A DNA stretch of 64,000 nucleotides, from assembly GCF_014650995.1 (NCBI RefSeq), contig NZ_BMWA01000011.1, positions 124,001 through 188,000 on the forward strand. The letters are read 5' to 3'. Numbering within the stretch: the first letter of the stretch is position 1; each line of letters begins with the position of its first letter. This stretch comes from Streptomyces viridiviolaceus. GTDB taxonomy: Bacteria > Actinomycetota > Actinomycetes > Streptomycetales > Streptomycetaceae. The notes below the pieces were generated by a model. It did not search any database and was not told the DNA's origin. It worked only from the letters and a program-made list of their open reading frames with translations. The position numbers and the translations under genes were made by a program. Positions 16,801-25,411 of the stretch are shown piece after piece.

Positions 16801-16927
16801 GGGTCCCTCTCAGGCGCCGCGGCCCGCGGGTGTTCCCGGGACCTTTCCGGAGGTGCTCCCGGTGACCGGTGGGGCGCGATCCGGCTGGTTTCGATCGCTG
16901 TCCGAACCGCCAGGTACGCTCGGCAAC

Positions 16928-18403
16928 GTGCCCTCCATGAACGAACTCGTACGCCAGCACACCGCCCTCGACGACTCCGACCTCGAGTGGCTCCATCTGC
17001 TGGTCTCGGAGTGGCAGCTCCTCTCCGACCTCTCCTTCGCCGACCTCGTCCTGTGGGTCCCCACCCGCGACGGCACGCGGTACGTGTCCGTCGCCCAGAT
17101 GCGGCCCAACACCGGCCCGACCTCGTACCAGGACGACATGGTCGGCCACCTGGTCCCGCGCGGCCGGCGCCCCATGCTGGACGCCGCCCTGGACGAGGGC
17201 CGGATCGTGCGCGAGGGCGACCCGGAGTGGCGCGAAGAGGTCCCCGTCCGCGTCGAGTCGATCCCCGTGCGACGCCAGGGCCGCGTCCTTGGGGTCATCG
17301 CCCGCAACACCAACCTCCTCACCGTGCGCACCCCGAGCCGGCTGGAGCTCACCTACCTCCAGAGCGCCTCGGACCTCGCGCAGATGATCGCGGCCGGCGC
17401 CTTCCCGTTCGAGAACCAGCAGGTCGACATGGACGCCTCGCCCCGCGTCGGCGACGGCCTCATCCGGCTCGACGCGGAAGGCATCGTGCACTACGCGTCC
17501 CCGAACGCTCTGTCCGCGTACCACCGCATGGGCCTGGCCGCCGATCTGGTCGGCCACCACCTGGGCAGGACGACCGCCGAACTCGCCCCGTCCCGCGGCC
17601 CGGTGGACGAGGCGCTCGCCAAGGTGGCCAGCGGCTGGGCGCCGCGCGAGTTCGAGATCGAGGCGAACGACGGGGTGATCCAGTTCCGCGCGATCCCGCT
17701 CAAGCCGAAGGGCACGCGCATCGGTTCCCTGGTACTGCTCCGCGACGTCACCGAACTGCGGCGCCGCGAGCGCGAGTTGATCACCAAGGACGCGACCATC
17801 CGGGAGATCCACCACCGGGTGAAGAACAACCTCCAGACGGTCGCGGCCCTGCTCCGCCTCCAGGCCCGGCGCATCGGTTCGGAGCGGGGCCGCGAAGCCC
17901 TCGAAGAGGCCGTACGCCGGGTCGGCTCGATCGCGATCGTCCATGAGACGCTGTCTCAGAACCTGGACGAGCGCGTGGAGTTCGACGAGATCGCCGACCG
18001 CGTGCTGGCGATGGTGGCCGAGATCTCACCCGGCAAGGTCACCGGCCGGCGCACCGGCCGCTTCGGCATCCTGGACGCCGAGGTCGCCACGCCCCTGTCG
18101 ATGGTGCTGACCGAAGTCCTGCAGAACGCGCTGGAGCACGGCTTCCGCGAGGGCGACACCGGCACGGTGGAGGTCTCCGCGGTCCGTGGCGGCACCACGA
18201 AGGAGGCCCGCCTCCTCGTCACCGTCCAGGACGACGGCGTCGGCCTGCCCGAGGACTTCGACCCGCACCGCTCCGGCAATCTCGGACTGCAGATCGTCCG
18301 CACCCTGGTGGAGGGCGAACTGGGCGGCACCTTCGACATGGTCCCGGCCCCGGAGCGCGGCACTCGGGTGATCCTGGACATACCGGTGCCGCCGCAGAAG
18401 TAG
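16928..18403 (+). CDS. Sensor histidine kinase, PdtaS type
   Basis: Soluble histidine kinase of the PdtaS family, partner of the ANTAR antiterminator PdtaR (not in this window). About 491 residues from GTG 16928 (ATG 16937 also possible). Order: N-terminal GAF-type domain (MNELVRQHTALDDSDLEW to about residue 150), PAS domain (about 170-280), HisKA_2 with phospho-acceptor in EIHHRVKNNLQTVAALL (His near residue 293), and HATPase (QNALEHG, VQDDGVGLPEDF, GNLGLQIV). No membrane segment. The neighbouring wblE matches the usual Streptomyces order. Confidence 0.88.
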   Translation: MPSMNELVRQHTALDDSDLEWLHLLVSEWQLLSDLSFADLVLWVPTRDGTRYVSVAQMRPNTGPTSYQDDMVGHLVPRGRRPMLDAALDEGRIVREGDPEWREEVPVRVESIPVRRQGRVLGVIARNTNLLTVRTPSRLELTYLQSASDLAQMIAAGAFPFENQQVDMDASPRVGDGLIRLDAEGIVHYASPNALSAYHRMGLAADLVGHHLGRTTAELAPSRGPVDEALAKVASGWAPREFEIEANDGVIQFRAIPLKPKGTRIGSLVLLRDVTELRRRERELITKDATIREIHHRVKNNLQTVAALLRLQARRIGSERGREALEEAVRRVGSIAIVHETLSQNLDERVEFDEIADRVLAMVAEISPGKVTGRRTGRFGILDAEVATPLSMVLTEVLQNALEHGFREGDTGTVEVSAVRGGTTKEARLLVTVQDDGVGLPEDFDPHRSGNLGLQIVRTLVEGELGGTFDMVPAPERGTRVILDIPVPPQK

Positions 18404-18421
18404 GACGGCGGACAGCAAAAA

Positions 18422-18447
18422 GCCCCGGACCGGTGAAGGTCCGGGGC
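18422..18447. terminator. Bidirectional intrinsic terminator between pdtaS-like gene and wblE
   Basis: GCCCCGGACC (18422-18431) and GGTCCGGGGC (18438-18447) form a 10-bp stem; A5 on the left gives a U-run for minus-strand transcription. Confidence 0.8.
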
Positions 18448-18460
18448 CAGTGCTCGTGCG

Positions 18461-18502
18461 ATGGGGGTCCCCCCGGCTCGAGCGAAGTCGAGGGTTGGGG
18501 AG
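18461..18502 (+). repeat. Short copy of dispersed CTCGAGCGAAG palindromic repeat
   Basis: The core GGCTCGAGCGAAGTCGAG preceded by GGGGGTCCCCCC is related to the cores of the longer repeats at 37866-37968 and 63303-63409. Confidence 0.7.
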
Positions 18503-18594
18503 CATCGGGGGTACTGCGCGCTGCGGCTCGGGGGCGGGAGTTGCGTACTCGCTGTACGCGCCGCCAAGCTCAGGCTGTCAGCAGGGGTGGATGG

Positions 18595-18852
18595 TCAGGC
18601 GGAGGCCTGACGGGCCCGGTTGCGGGCGGCGCGGCGCTTCATCGCACGGCGCTCGTCCTCGCTGAGACCACCCCAGACGCCGGAGTCCTGGCCGGACTCG
18701 AGCGCCCACTGCAGACACTGCTCGATCACCGGGCAGCGACGGCAGACGGCCTTGGCTTCCTCGATCTGCAGCAGCGCGGGACCGGTGTTGCCGATGGGGA
18801 AGAAGAGCTCGGGGTCTTCCTCGCGGCAAACGGCGCGGTGACGCCAGTCCAT
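18595..18852 (-). CDS. wblE: WhiB-like iron-sulfur protein WblE (WhiB1 orthologue)
   Basis: An 85-residue Wbl protein. Four cluster cysteines: Cys9 (HRAVCREE), Cys37 and Cys40 (AVCRRCP), Cys46 (EQCLQWAL). The GVWGG turn and basic C-terminal tail (RRAMKRRAARNRARQ) are present. Wbl proteins bind a 4Fe-4S cluster, contact the primary sigma factor and react with NO; the WhiB1 branch is essential in mycobacteria. ATG 18852 is preceded by AAGGAGAGGTAGCAGCC. A cAMP-receptor-protein-like palindrome lies upstream. Confidence 0.95.
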   Translation of the reverse strand: MDWRHRAVCREEDPELFFPIGNTGPALLQIEEAKAVCRRCPVIEQCLQWALESGQDSGVWGGLSEDERRAMKRRAARNRARQASA

Positions 18853-18895
18853 GGCTGCTACCTCTCCTTGGTATTACGTGCAGGTTGCTTGTGAA

Positions 18896-18911
18896 TGTGA
18901 ACGCTTTCACG
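18896..18911. promoter_or_regulatory. Crp-like palindrome upstream of wblE
   Basis: TGTGAACGCTTTCACG fits TGTGA-N6-TCACA in 9 of 10 fixed positions, 44 bp before the wblE start. Mycobacterial whiB1 is Crp/cAMP controlled, so the same may hold here. The remaining part of the 319-bp gap (18853-19171) contains a T8 run near 19080 and a half dre (CTGGTCTAAAC, 19130-19140); no gene is supported in it. Confidence 0.5.
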
Positions 18912-19171
18912 AATCCCTCAACAAGGGAAGGGCCTACCGCCAGGTTCCCTGGCGTGGTCCTGTGGTTTGAAGAGGGGTTCCGGTGATCTGTGGAGGCCGG
19001 TCTTGCGGGCCGTCCCGATCGCCAAGAAGAGACTCGCAAACCTCGGCGGCGGATACAACCCCTTCCGGAAAGTTTTTTTTGATTCTTCGGTGTCGACTAG
19101 GTCACAGCCGTACTTCCATGGGGTGGACCCTGGTCTAAACGTTCGAGTGAAAGGACTTTTGCCGGTTCTGC

Positions 19172-20140
19172 TCACACAATCACACGCAGTGCACGGCGTA
19201 CGCCTGTGAACGTCACGCTCGTTCGCAGCCCCAGGTGGTCACCGTCCATCTGGAGGGGCAGCGGCACCTTCGAATGCAAGGTGAACTCGGTCATGTCGTG
19301 CAGTGAGGCGGCATGCCGGCCACGGGGTCCGCGCTCCGGGGACGAAGTGAGCAACTGCGTGCCATACCGGGCAACCGCGGCCGTCGACAGACGGCGCAGG
19401 CCGAAGACGTCGAGCCCGGTGTCGAACGAGGCCTCGGGCGACGCGTAGATCGGGCGGTTGCCGAGGAACGTCCACGGCGAGGTGTTCGAGACTATGGACA
19501 GCACCAGATCTGTGACCGGTTCCTCACCGGCCCGCTCCAGGGTGATCGTCCCGCTGCGGCGGTGCGGCTCGCCGATGAGCTGGCGCACCACCTGGCGGAC
19601 GTAGAGGGCGTGCGTGGACTTCTTGCCACGCTCGCGGTGCTGCTCGACCCGGCCGACCACGCCGGCGTCGAAACCGAGTCCGGCGTTGAAGGTGAACCAG
19701 CGGGCCGGGACGGACTCGTCGTCCGAGCCCGGCGTGCCCGAGGCGAGGCCCAGTCCGACGGTCCGCTCGCTGCCCTCGCGCAGTGCGTCCAGCAGCGCGC
19801 CGGTGGCCTCCACCGCGTGGTTGGGCAGGCCGAGGGCGCGGGCGAAGACGTTGGTGGAACCACCGGGGACCACCGCCAGGCCGGGCAGGTGCTCGGGGTC
19901 GGGGCCGGCGTGCAGCAGGCCGTTGACGACCTCATTGACCGTGCCGTCGCCGCCGAGCGCCACCACCAGCTCGATGTCGTCGCTCTGGGCCGCCTGCCGG
20001 CCCAGGTCGCGCGCGTGGCCGCGGTACTCGGTGGTGACCGCCTCCAGCTTCATCTCGCTCGCGAGCGCGTGGATCAGCACGTCGCGCGTACGCGCACTCG
20101 TGGTGGTTGCCGCCGGATTGACCACGAGAAGTGCACGCAT
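19172..20140 (-). CDS. Diacylglycerol/lipid kinase family protein
   Basis: A 322-residue DAGK/sphingosine-kinase-fold protein. Seen: LLVVNPAA at the N-terminus, the nucleotide loop VVALGGDGTVNEVVNGLL, PGGSTNVFARALGLP, and a C-terminal DGD-like segment (QMDGDHLG). It probably phosphorylates a membrane lipid such as diacylglycerol. ATG 20140 (MRALLVVNPA) is the natural start. Confidence 0.88.
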   Translation of the reverse strand: MRALLVVNPAATTTSARTRDVLIHALASEMKLEAVTTEYRGHARDLGRQAAQSDDIELVVALGGDGTVNEVVNGLLHAGPDPEHLPGLAVVPGGSTNVFARALGLPNHAVEATGALLDALREGSERTVGLGLASGTPGSDDESVPARWFTFNAGLGFDAGVVGRVEQHRERGKKSTHALYVRQVVRQLIGEPHRRSGTITLERAGEEPVTDLVLSIVSNTSPWTFLGNRPIYASPEASFDTGLDVFGLRRLSTAAVARYGTQLLTSSPERGPRGRHAASLHDMTEFTLHSKVPLPLQMDGDHLGLRTSVTFTGVRRALRVIV

Positions 20141-20266
20141 GGGTTGCAGGGTACCTACTGGGCGGTACCTGGCCCAGACCGAGGCGGAGATCGGCCATAG
20201 ATCGGCGCGCGAACCGGCGTGCGGGCCCGCCACGGGCGCCCGCACGGTGAGGGCTACCCTTCAGGG

Positions 20267-20713
20267 GTGAGCAGTGAGCAGACCCCCACGCCCGAAGCCG
20301 CCGAAGAGGCGGGCCCCCGTCCCGGCCGGCTGACCGCGGCCGCGGCACTCGCCGCGCTGGAGGGGCTGGCGCTCGTCGTCGGCGGCGCCTGGATGCTCGT
20401 GGGCGGCCTCACCGGTCACCCCGACGACCGGACCTCGGCCCTCACCGGCGGTGCCACGCTCATCGTCCTCGCCCTGCTGCCGCTGCTCGCCGCCCGCGGG
20501 CTGCTGGCCCGGCGCAGCTGGAGCCGGGGGCCCGCCGTCATCACGCAGATCATGGCGCTGCCCGTGGCCTACAACCTGCTGCAGGTCGACAGCATCGCCA
20601 TCCCGGCGGGGATCGTCCTCGGGGTCGTGGCCGTCACGGCGCTGGTGCTGCTGGTGAACCCCACGACCACCCGGGCCCTCGGGATCCGGGGGCCCGGCAG
20701 CGTCGAGAAGTAA
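20267..20713 (+). CDS. Integral membrane protein of unknown function
   Basis: A 148-residue protein with four hydrophobic segments (about residues 25-50, 60-80, 95-110 and 112-130) after a Pro/Glu-rich N-terminus; conserved among Streptomyces to my knowledge but unassigned. GTG 20267 (VSSEQTPTPEAAEEAG) fits: upstream codons are not protein-like. Convergent with sigH. Confidence 0.8.
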   Translation: MSSEQTPTPEAAEEAGPRPGRLTAAAALAALEGLALVVGGAWMLVGGLTGHPDDRTSALTGGATLIVLALLPLLAARGLLARRSWSRGPAVITQIMALPVAYNLLQVDSIAIPAGIVLGVVAVTALVLLVNPTTTRALGIRGPGSVEK

Positions 20714-20743
20714 CCCCGCTCGACCGCTGCTGCTCGGCGGTGG

Positions 20744-21874
20744 CTACTCCTCGACCAGCAGCTTCTCCCGCAGCTGGGCCAGCGTGCGCGCCAACAGCCG
20801 CGACACGTGCATCTGCGAGATCCCGACCTCCTGCGCGATCTGGGACTGGGTCATGTTGCCGAAGAAGCGCAGCAGCAGGATCCGCTTCTCCCGCGGCGGC
20901 AGGTCCTCCAGCAGCGGTTTGAGGGACTCCCGGTACTCGACGCCCTCCAGCGCCTCGTCCTCGGCGCCGAGGGTGTCCGCGACCGCCGGGGACTCGTCGT
21001 CGGTGTCCGGGACGTCCAGGGACAGTGTGGAGTACGCGTTGGCGGACTCCAGGCCCTCCAGGACCTCCTCCTCCGAGATCGACAGCTTCTCGGCGAGCTC
21101 GTGGACCGTGGGGGAGCGGCCGTGCAGCTGGGAGAGCTCCGCCGTGGCCGTGGTCAGCGACAGCCGCAGCTCCTGCAGCCGGCGCGGGACCCGCACCGCC
21201 CAGCCCTTGTCCCGGAAGTGCCGCTTGATCTCACCGACGACCGTGGGGGTGGCGTAGGTGGAGAACTCCACCCCGCGGTCCGGGTCGAAACGGTCGACGG
21301 ACTTGATCAGTCCGATGGTGGCGACCTGCGTGAGGTCGTCCAGGGGCTCACCGCGGTTGCGGAAGCGGCGCGCGAGATGCTCGACGAGCGGCAGGTGCAT
21401 GCGGACCAGCTGGTTGCGCAGCTCCGCGTACTCCGGGCTGTCCTTCGGCAGCGAACGCAGCTCGGCGAACTTCGCGCGCGCCCCGCTGCGGTCCTGCGGG
21501 TCGTGCTGCGTGCCCTGCGCGCCGCGTGCGCCGGACACGTGGTCCTCGGAGTACCGCTCGTGCTCGCTCATCGTCCCGCCCGTCGCCCTTTCCCGAGCCC
21601 TCGCCTCCGCGCGGGCGGGCCGGACCGGGGTGACCCCGGTCCGGCCGTCCGCAGGCGTGCTCCGCACGGCACCGTCCCCCTGTCCGGTCCGCTGCCCGTC
21701 GCCCGGGACGACCGCCTCCGCGGCGGCCTCCTCCGGATGCGGCCGGGCCTGCTCGGGGATGCCGTCGATGCCGTCCGCCACGCGTCCGGCACCGTCCGGA
21801 GAACGTGCGCCCTCGGCCGGCAGCTCCCGTGTGTCGCGCTCTTCGTCCCGCACCGGCCCGTCCCCGTCCCTCAC
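20744..21874 (-). CDS. sigH: Stress-response sigma factor SigH (SigB/SigF type)
   Basis: RNA polymerase sigma factor of the SigB/SigF family. Region 2 (EPLDDLTQVATIGLIKSVDR, then STYATPTVVGEIKRHFRDKG), region 3 (VPRRLQELRLS, SPTVHELAEKL) and region 4 (LPPREKRILLLRFFGNMTQ, EVGISQMHVSRLLART) are complete. Two starts are possible: GTG 21874, overlapping the anti-sigma stop as GTGA (376 residues, with an acidic Pro/Ala-rich N-terminal extension), and ATG 21571 (MSEHERYSEDH, 275 residues). S. coelicolor SigH is known to occur in long and short forms, so I annotate the long frame. It should govern osmotic stress and differentiation genes and be held by the upstream anti-sigma factor. Confidence 0.93.
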   Translation of the reverse strand: MRDGDGPVRDEERDTRELPAEGARSPDGAGRVADGIDGIPEQARPHPEEAAAEAVVPGDGQRTGQGDGAVRSTPADGRTGVTPVRPARAEARARERATGGTMSEHERYSEDHVSGARGAQGTQHDPQDRSGARAKFAELRSLPKDSPEYAELRNQLVRMHLPLVEHLARRFRNRGEPLDDLTQVATIGLIKSVDRFDPDRGVEFSTYATPTVVGEIKRHFRDKGWAVRVPRRLQELRLSLTTATAELSQLHGRSPTVHELAEKLSISEEEVLEGLESANAYSTLSLDVPDTDDESPAVADTLGAEDEALEGVEYRESLKPLLEDLPPREKRILLLRFFGNMTQSQIAQEVGISQMHVSRLLARTLAQLREKLLVEE

Positions 21875-22284
21875 GTCGGCCCGGGTCCCGCGCCGCGCTG
21901 TTTGTAAAGGCTGATCGAAACGGTTTTGTCCTCGTCCACGGCGGAGGAGACCTTGCCCGCGAGGGCGGACAGGACGGTCCAGGCGAAGGTGTCCCGCGAG
22001 GGGGCGTGACCGTCCGTGGTCGGCGCCGAGACCGTGACCTCGAGCGAGTCGTCGACAAGCCGGAAGACGCAACTGAGCACCGAGCCCGGCACGGCCTGCT
22101 GAAGCAGGATCGCGCAGGCCTCGTCCACTGCGATGCGCAGGTCCTCGATCTCGTCGAGGGTGAAGTCCAAACGGGCCGCGAGGCCGGCCGTCGCCGTACG
22201 CAGCACCGACAGGTAGGCACCCGCGGCCGGCAGCCGGACTTCCACGAAGTCCTGGGTCGCGGGCTCGCCTGCGATCTGGGACAC
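21871..22284 (-). CDS. ushX: RsbW-like anti-sigma factor of SigH
   Basis: A 137-residue GHKL ATPase-fold anti-sigma kinase. LRIAVDEACAILLQQA is the N box (with Asp/Glu before a non-canonical Ala-Cys) and the C-terminal part is the usual beta-sheet. Encoded immediately upstream of sigH with a 4-nt overlap, as for the SigH antagonist (UshX/PrsH) of S. coelicolor. GTG 22284 is chosen because GGAGGTGAGG lies directly upstream. As GHKL motifs are weak, kinase activity toward an anti-anti-sigma protein is not certain. Confidence 0.88.
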   Translation of the reverse strand: MSQIAGEPATQDFVEVRLPAAGAYLSVLRTATAGLAARLDFTLDEIEDLRIAVDEACAILLQQAVPGSVLSCVFRLVDDSLEVTVSAPTTDGHAPSRDTFAWTVLSALAGKVSSAVDEDKTVSISLYKQRGAGPGPT

Positions 22285-22531
22285 CCTCACCTCCAAGGTG
22301 GTACAAGCGTTACAGGGCCGAGGGTCGCCCCCGGGGTAACGCGACACGTGGTTCAGCGGTGACGTTATCGCGCTCCGAACTTTTCTGTCCCCGAGACCCC
22401 AACCCCTTGCTGTCACTCATAGTAAACACGTGAACACGCACAGTGGCTAGGGGTTGGGCGGGCTCAAATCGGGAGAGCGCGCCGGGTTGACGTACCCAGG
22501 CGTCAGACGGTCGAACCGTCCCCGCGACAGG

Positions 22532-22792
22532 TCACACGAGTACGTGGTCGATGAAGCACCAGCGCCAGCTCTCCCCGGGCTCGAAGGTCCTCATCAACGG
22601 GTGGCCGGTCTCCTTGTAGTGCGCCGTCGCGTGCCGTCCCGGCGAGGAGTCGCAGCAGCCGACGTGACCGCAGGTGAGGCACAGCCGCAGCTGCACCGGG
22701 TCCGTGCCCTCGGCCAGACATTCCGGACAGGTGTCGCCCAGCGGCTCGGGTTCCTGGTGCGGCAGCGCGTCGGCGTGCGTGCACTGTTTCAT
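22532..22792 (-). CDS. UBP-type zinc-finger protein
   Basis: An 86-residue protein composed of one zf-UBP domain: Cys/His ligands in MKQCTH, DTCPECL, RLCLTCGHVGCCDSS, HATAHYKETGHPL, ending WCFIDHVLV. In bacteria this stand-alone module is widespread in actinomycetes and its role is unknown (not ubiquitin related). Divergent from the antiporter gene. Confidence 0.88.
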   Translation of the reverse strand: MKQCTHADALPHQEPEPLGDTCPECLAEGTDPVQLRLCLTCGHVGCCDSSPGRHATAHYKETGHPLMRTFEPGESWRWCFIDHVLV

Positions 22793-22853
22793 GATTGCCA
22801 GGTTACGACGGGTCTGCGGATGACCGCGCGGAATAAGAGGGTGGGCGAGGACG

Positions 22854-24449
22854 ATGGACGTGATGCCACTGCTGTTGCTGGTGGCGGGGAGCGCCGCGAT
22901 CGCCGCGGCGGGCCGGCGCACCCCGGTGCCGGCGCCGCTGCTGCTGGTCGCGGCCGGTCTGGCGGTGAGCTACGTCCCCGGCGTGCCCGACTACACCCTC
23001 GACCCGCACGTCGTCCTGCCGCTGCTGCTGCCCCCGCTGCTGTACACGGCGGCCACCGACAGCTCCTACCTGGACCTGCGTGCCCAGCTGCGCCCCGTGG
23101 CGCTGCTGTCCGTGGGCTACGTGCTCTTCGCGACCTTCGTCGTCGGCTGGGCCGTGTACCTGATCGTGCCGGGCCTGCCGCTGACGGCGGCGCTGGTGCT
23201 CGGCGCGGTGGTGGCGCCGCCGGACGCCGTCGCCGCCACCGCGGTCGCCCGCCGGGTGGGCCTGCCCTCCCGGATCACCACGATCCTCCAGGGCGAGTCC
23301 CTGGTGAACGACGCCACCGCGATCACCGCCTTCAAGGTGGCGCTCGCCGCCGCCGTCGGCGAGGGCGCCACCTGGGCCGGCGGGATCGCCGAGTTCCTGA
23401 TCGCGGCGATCGGCGGCGTCGGCGTCGGGCTGGTGCTGATGGTGCCGATCCACTGGCTGCGCACCCACGTGAGGGAGGCGCTGCTGCAGAACACGCTCTC
23501 CCTGCTGATCCCGTTCGTCGCCTACGCGGCGGCCGAGCAGGTGCACGCCTCCGGTGTGCTGGCCGTGGTGGTCGTCGCGCTCCATCTCGGCCACCGCGCG
23601 TGGGAGGTCGATTTCGCCACCCGCCTCCAGGAGGAGGCCGTGTGGAAGATGGTCGCGTTCGTGCTGGAGTCGGCGGTGTTCGCCCTGATCGGCCTGCAGC
23701 TGCCGGTGGTCCTGAGGGGCCTCGGCACGTACGAGGGCGCCGACGCCGCCTGGTACGCGGTCGCCGTCTTCCTGGTCGTGGCCGTGGCCCGGTTCGTGTG
23801 GGTGTACCCGGCGACCTTCCTGCCCCGGATGCTGTCGGCACGCATCCGCGCGCGCGAGGAGAACCCGACCTGGAAGGGCCCGTTCGTCATCGGCTGGGCC
23901 GGGATGCGGGGCGTGGTCTCCCTCGCCATCGCCTTCTCCATCCCGCTCACCGTGGACGGCGGCGAACCCTTCCCGCAGCGCAACCTCATCCTGTTCCTGA
24001 CCTTCACGACGGTCATCGGCACGCTCGTCGTCCAGGGCGTGACGCTGCCGCCCCTGATCCGCCTGCTGAAGTTCCCCGGACCCGACGTGCAGGCCCAGAC
24101 GCTCGCGGAGGCCAATGCCCAGGCCCAGGCGTCCCGGGCCGCCGAGCAGCGCCTGGACGACCTCCTCAACGACGAGCGCAACGCCCTGCCGGGCCCGCTC
24201 GCCGAGCGCCTGCGCACGGTCCTGGAACGCCGCCGCAACGCCGTCTGGGAGCGCCTCGGCCAGGTCAACCCGGTCACCGGGGAGACCGTCGACGACACCT
24301 ACCGGCGGCTGTCGCGGGAGATGATCGGCGCGGAGCGCGAGGTGTTCGTCCGGTTGCGGGACGGCCGCTACATCGACGACGAGATGCTGCGGACGCTGCT
24401 GCGGAGGCTGGACCTGGAAGAGGCGGCGGCCTACCGGGAGGCGGCCTGA
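22854..24449 (+). CDS. Na+/H+ (or K+/H+) antiporter, NhaP/CPA1 type
   Basis: A 531-residue CPA1 exchanger with about 12 helices. The ion-binding motif is LVNDATAITAFKVAL in helix 5, with PPDAVAATAVARR before it; GPFVIGWAGMRGVVSLAIA is the conserved later helix. A cytosolic C-terminal tail of about 110 residues follows, typical of this clade. It exports Na+ or K+ for protons. Confidence 0.9.
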   Translation: MDVMPLLLLVAGSAAIAAAGRRTPVPAPLLLVAAGLAVSYVPGVPDYTLDPHVVLPLLLPPLLYTAATDSSYLDLRAQLRPVALLSVGYVLFATFVVGWAVYLIVPGLPLTAALVLGAVVAPPDAVAATAVARRVGLPSRITTILQGESLVNDATAITAFKVALAAAVGEGATWAGGIAEFLIAAIGGVGVGLVLMVPIHWLRTHVREALLQNTLSLLIPFVAYAAAEQVHASGVLAVVVVALHLGHRAWEVDFATRLQEEAVWKMVAFVLESAVFALIGLQLPVVLRGLGTYEGADAAWYAVAVFLVVAVARFVWVYPATFLPRMLSARIRAREENPTWKGPFVIGWAGMRGVVSLAIAFSIPLTVDGGEPFPQRNLILFLTFTTVIGTLVVQGVTLPPLIRLLKFPGPDVQAQTLAEANAQAQASRAAEQRLDDLLNDERNALPGPLAERLRTVLERRRNAVWERLGQVNPVTGETVDDTYRRLSREMIGAEREVFVRLRDGRYIDDEMLRTLLRRLDLEEAAAYREAA

Positions 24450-24465
24450 AGGGGATGCCGGGGGC

Positions 24466-25374
24466 TCAGGGGAACGGGCGGCCGGTGACGACCGCCGCCA
24501 GCGTCGTCCCGGGCGCGAACGCGCCCTCCCGGGCCAGCACGAGAAGGCCGTAGAGCATCTTCGCGACGTACAGGCGTTCCACGGGCAGGCCGTGACGGCG
24601 CTCGAAGTCGTCGGCGAACGCGCCCAGCTCGGCGGTGGTGCGGGCGTAACCGCCGAAGTGGAAGCGGTCGTCGAGGCTCCAGGTGCCGCGGGGCCCGCCG
24701 AACGCCAGCTCCTGCAGCCGCCGTATGTCGCCGGCCAGGAAACCGCCCTTGAGCACGGGTATGCCCAGCGCCCGCCCACCCGGGCCGAGCCCGGCGGCCA
24801 GTCCCGCGAGCGTGCCGCCCGTGCCGCAGGCGAGCGCGACGACGTCGGCGCGGCCGTCGAGCTCCTCACCGAGCGTCCGGCAGCCACGGACGGCCTCCGC
24901 GTTGCTGCCGCCCTCGGGTATGACGTGGGCGTCCTCGGCGCCCGCCGCGCGCAGGAGGGCCGCCAGGGTGTCGGGATCGGTCTTGCGGCGGTACGCCGAC
25001 CGGTCGACGAAGTGCAGCCGCATCCCGTCGGCCGCGCACCGGGCCAGGGACGGGTTGAGCGGCCGTCCGGCCAGCTCCTGCCCGCGCACCACGCCGACCG
25101 TGGGCAGACCGAGCAGTCGGCCGGCCGCGGCCGTGGCACGCAGATGGTTGGAGTAGGCGCCGCCGAATGTGACGACACCGCGGCCGTCCGCCGCGGCGAG
25201 GTTCGGCGCGAGTTTCCGCCATTTGTTGCCGACCAGCTCCGGGTGGATCAGATCGTCCCGCTTCAGCAGCAACCGCACGCCGTGCCGCTCGAACCGCTCG
25301 TCCGCGACCTCCTGCAACGGCGACGGCAGCCGGGGGCGAAGGCCGGCGAGGCCGGGGGCGTCGGTGCTGGTCAC
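24466..25374 (-). CDS. PLP-dependent D-cysteine desulfhydrase/ACC deaminase-like enzyme
   Basis: A 302-residue fold-type II PLP enzyme. The Schiff-base lysine lies in HPELVGNKWRKL, with TFGGAYSNHLRA after it and the phosphate loop in ALACGTGGTLAGL. The family contains ACC deaminases and D-cysteine desulfhydrases; substrate cannot be decided by eye. Convergent with the antiporter (16 bp apart). Confidence 0.85.
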   Translation of the reverse strand: MTSTDAPGLAGLRPRLPSPLQEVADERFERHGVRLLLKRDDLIHPELVGNKWRKLAPNLAAADGRGVVTFGGAYSNHLRATAAAGRLLGLPTVGVVRGQELAGRPLNPSLARCAADGMRLHFVDRSAYRRKTDPDTLAALLRAAGAEDAHVIPEGGSNAEAVRGCRTLGEELDGRADVVALACGTGGTLAGLAAGLGPGGRALGIPVLKGGFLAGDIRRLQELAFGGPRGTWSLDDRFHFGGYARTTAELGAFADDFERRHGLPVERLYVAKMLYGLLVLAREGAFAPGTTLAAVVTGRPFP

Positions 25375-25411
25375 CCCACCATTGTCACCCCGGCACCGCG
25401 CGGCGCCCGGA

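Noticed and set aside
19130..19140. Half dre (CTGGTCTAAAC) between wblE and the lipid kinase
   Set aside because: Only the left half matches; no palindrome, so not counted as a DasR site.
18918..19175. 85-codon minus-strand frame upstream of wblE
   Set aside because: Poor Streptomyces codon bias, lies in the regulatory region and has no ribosome site.
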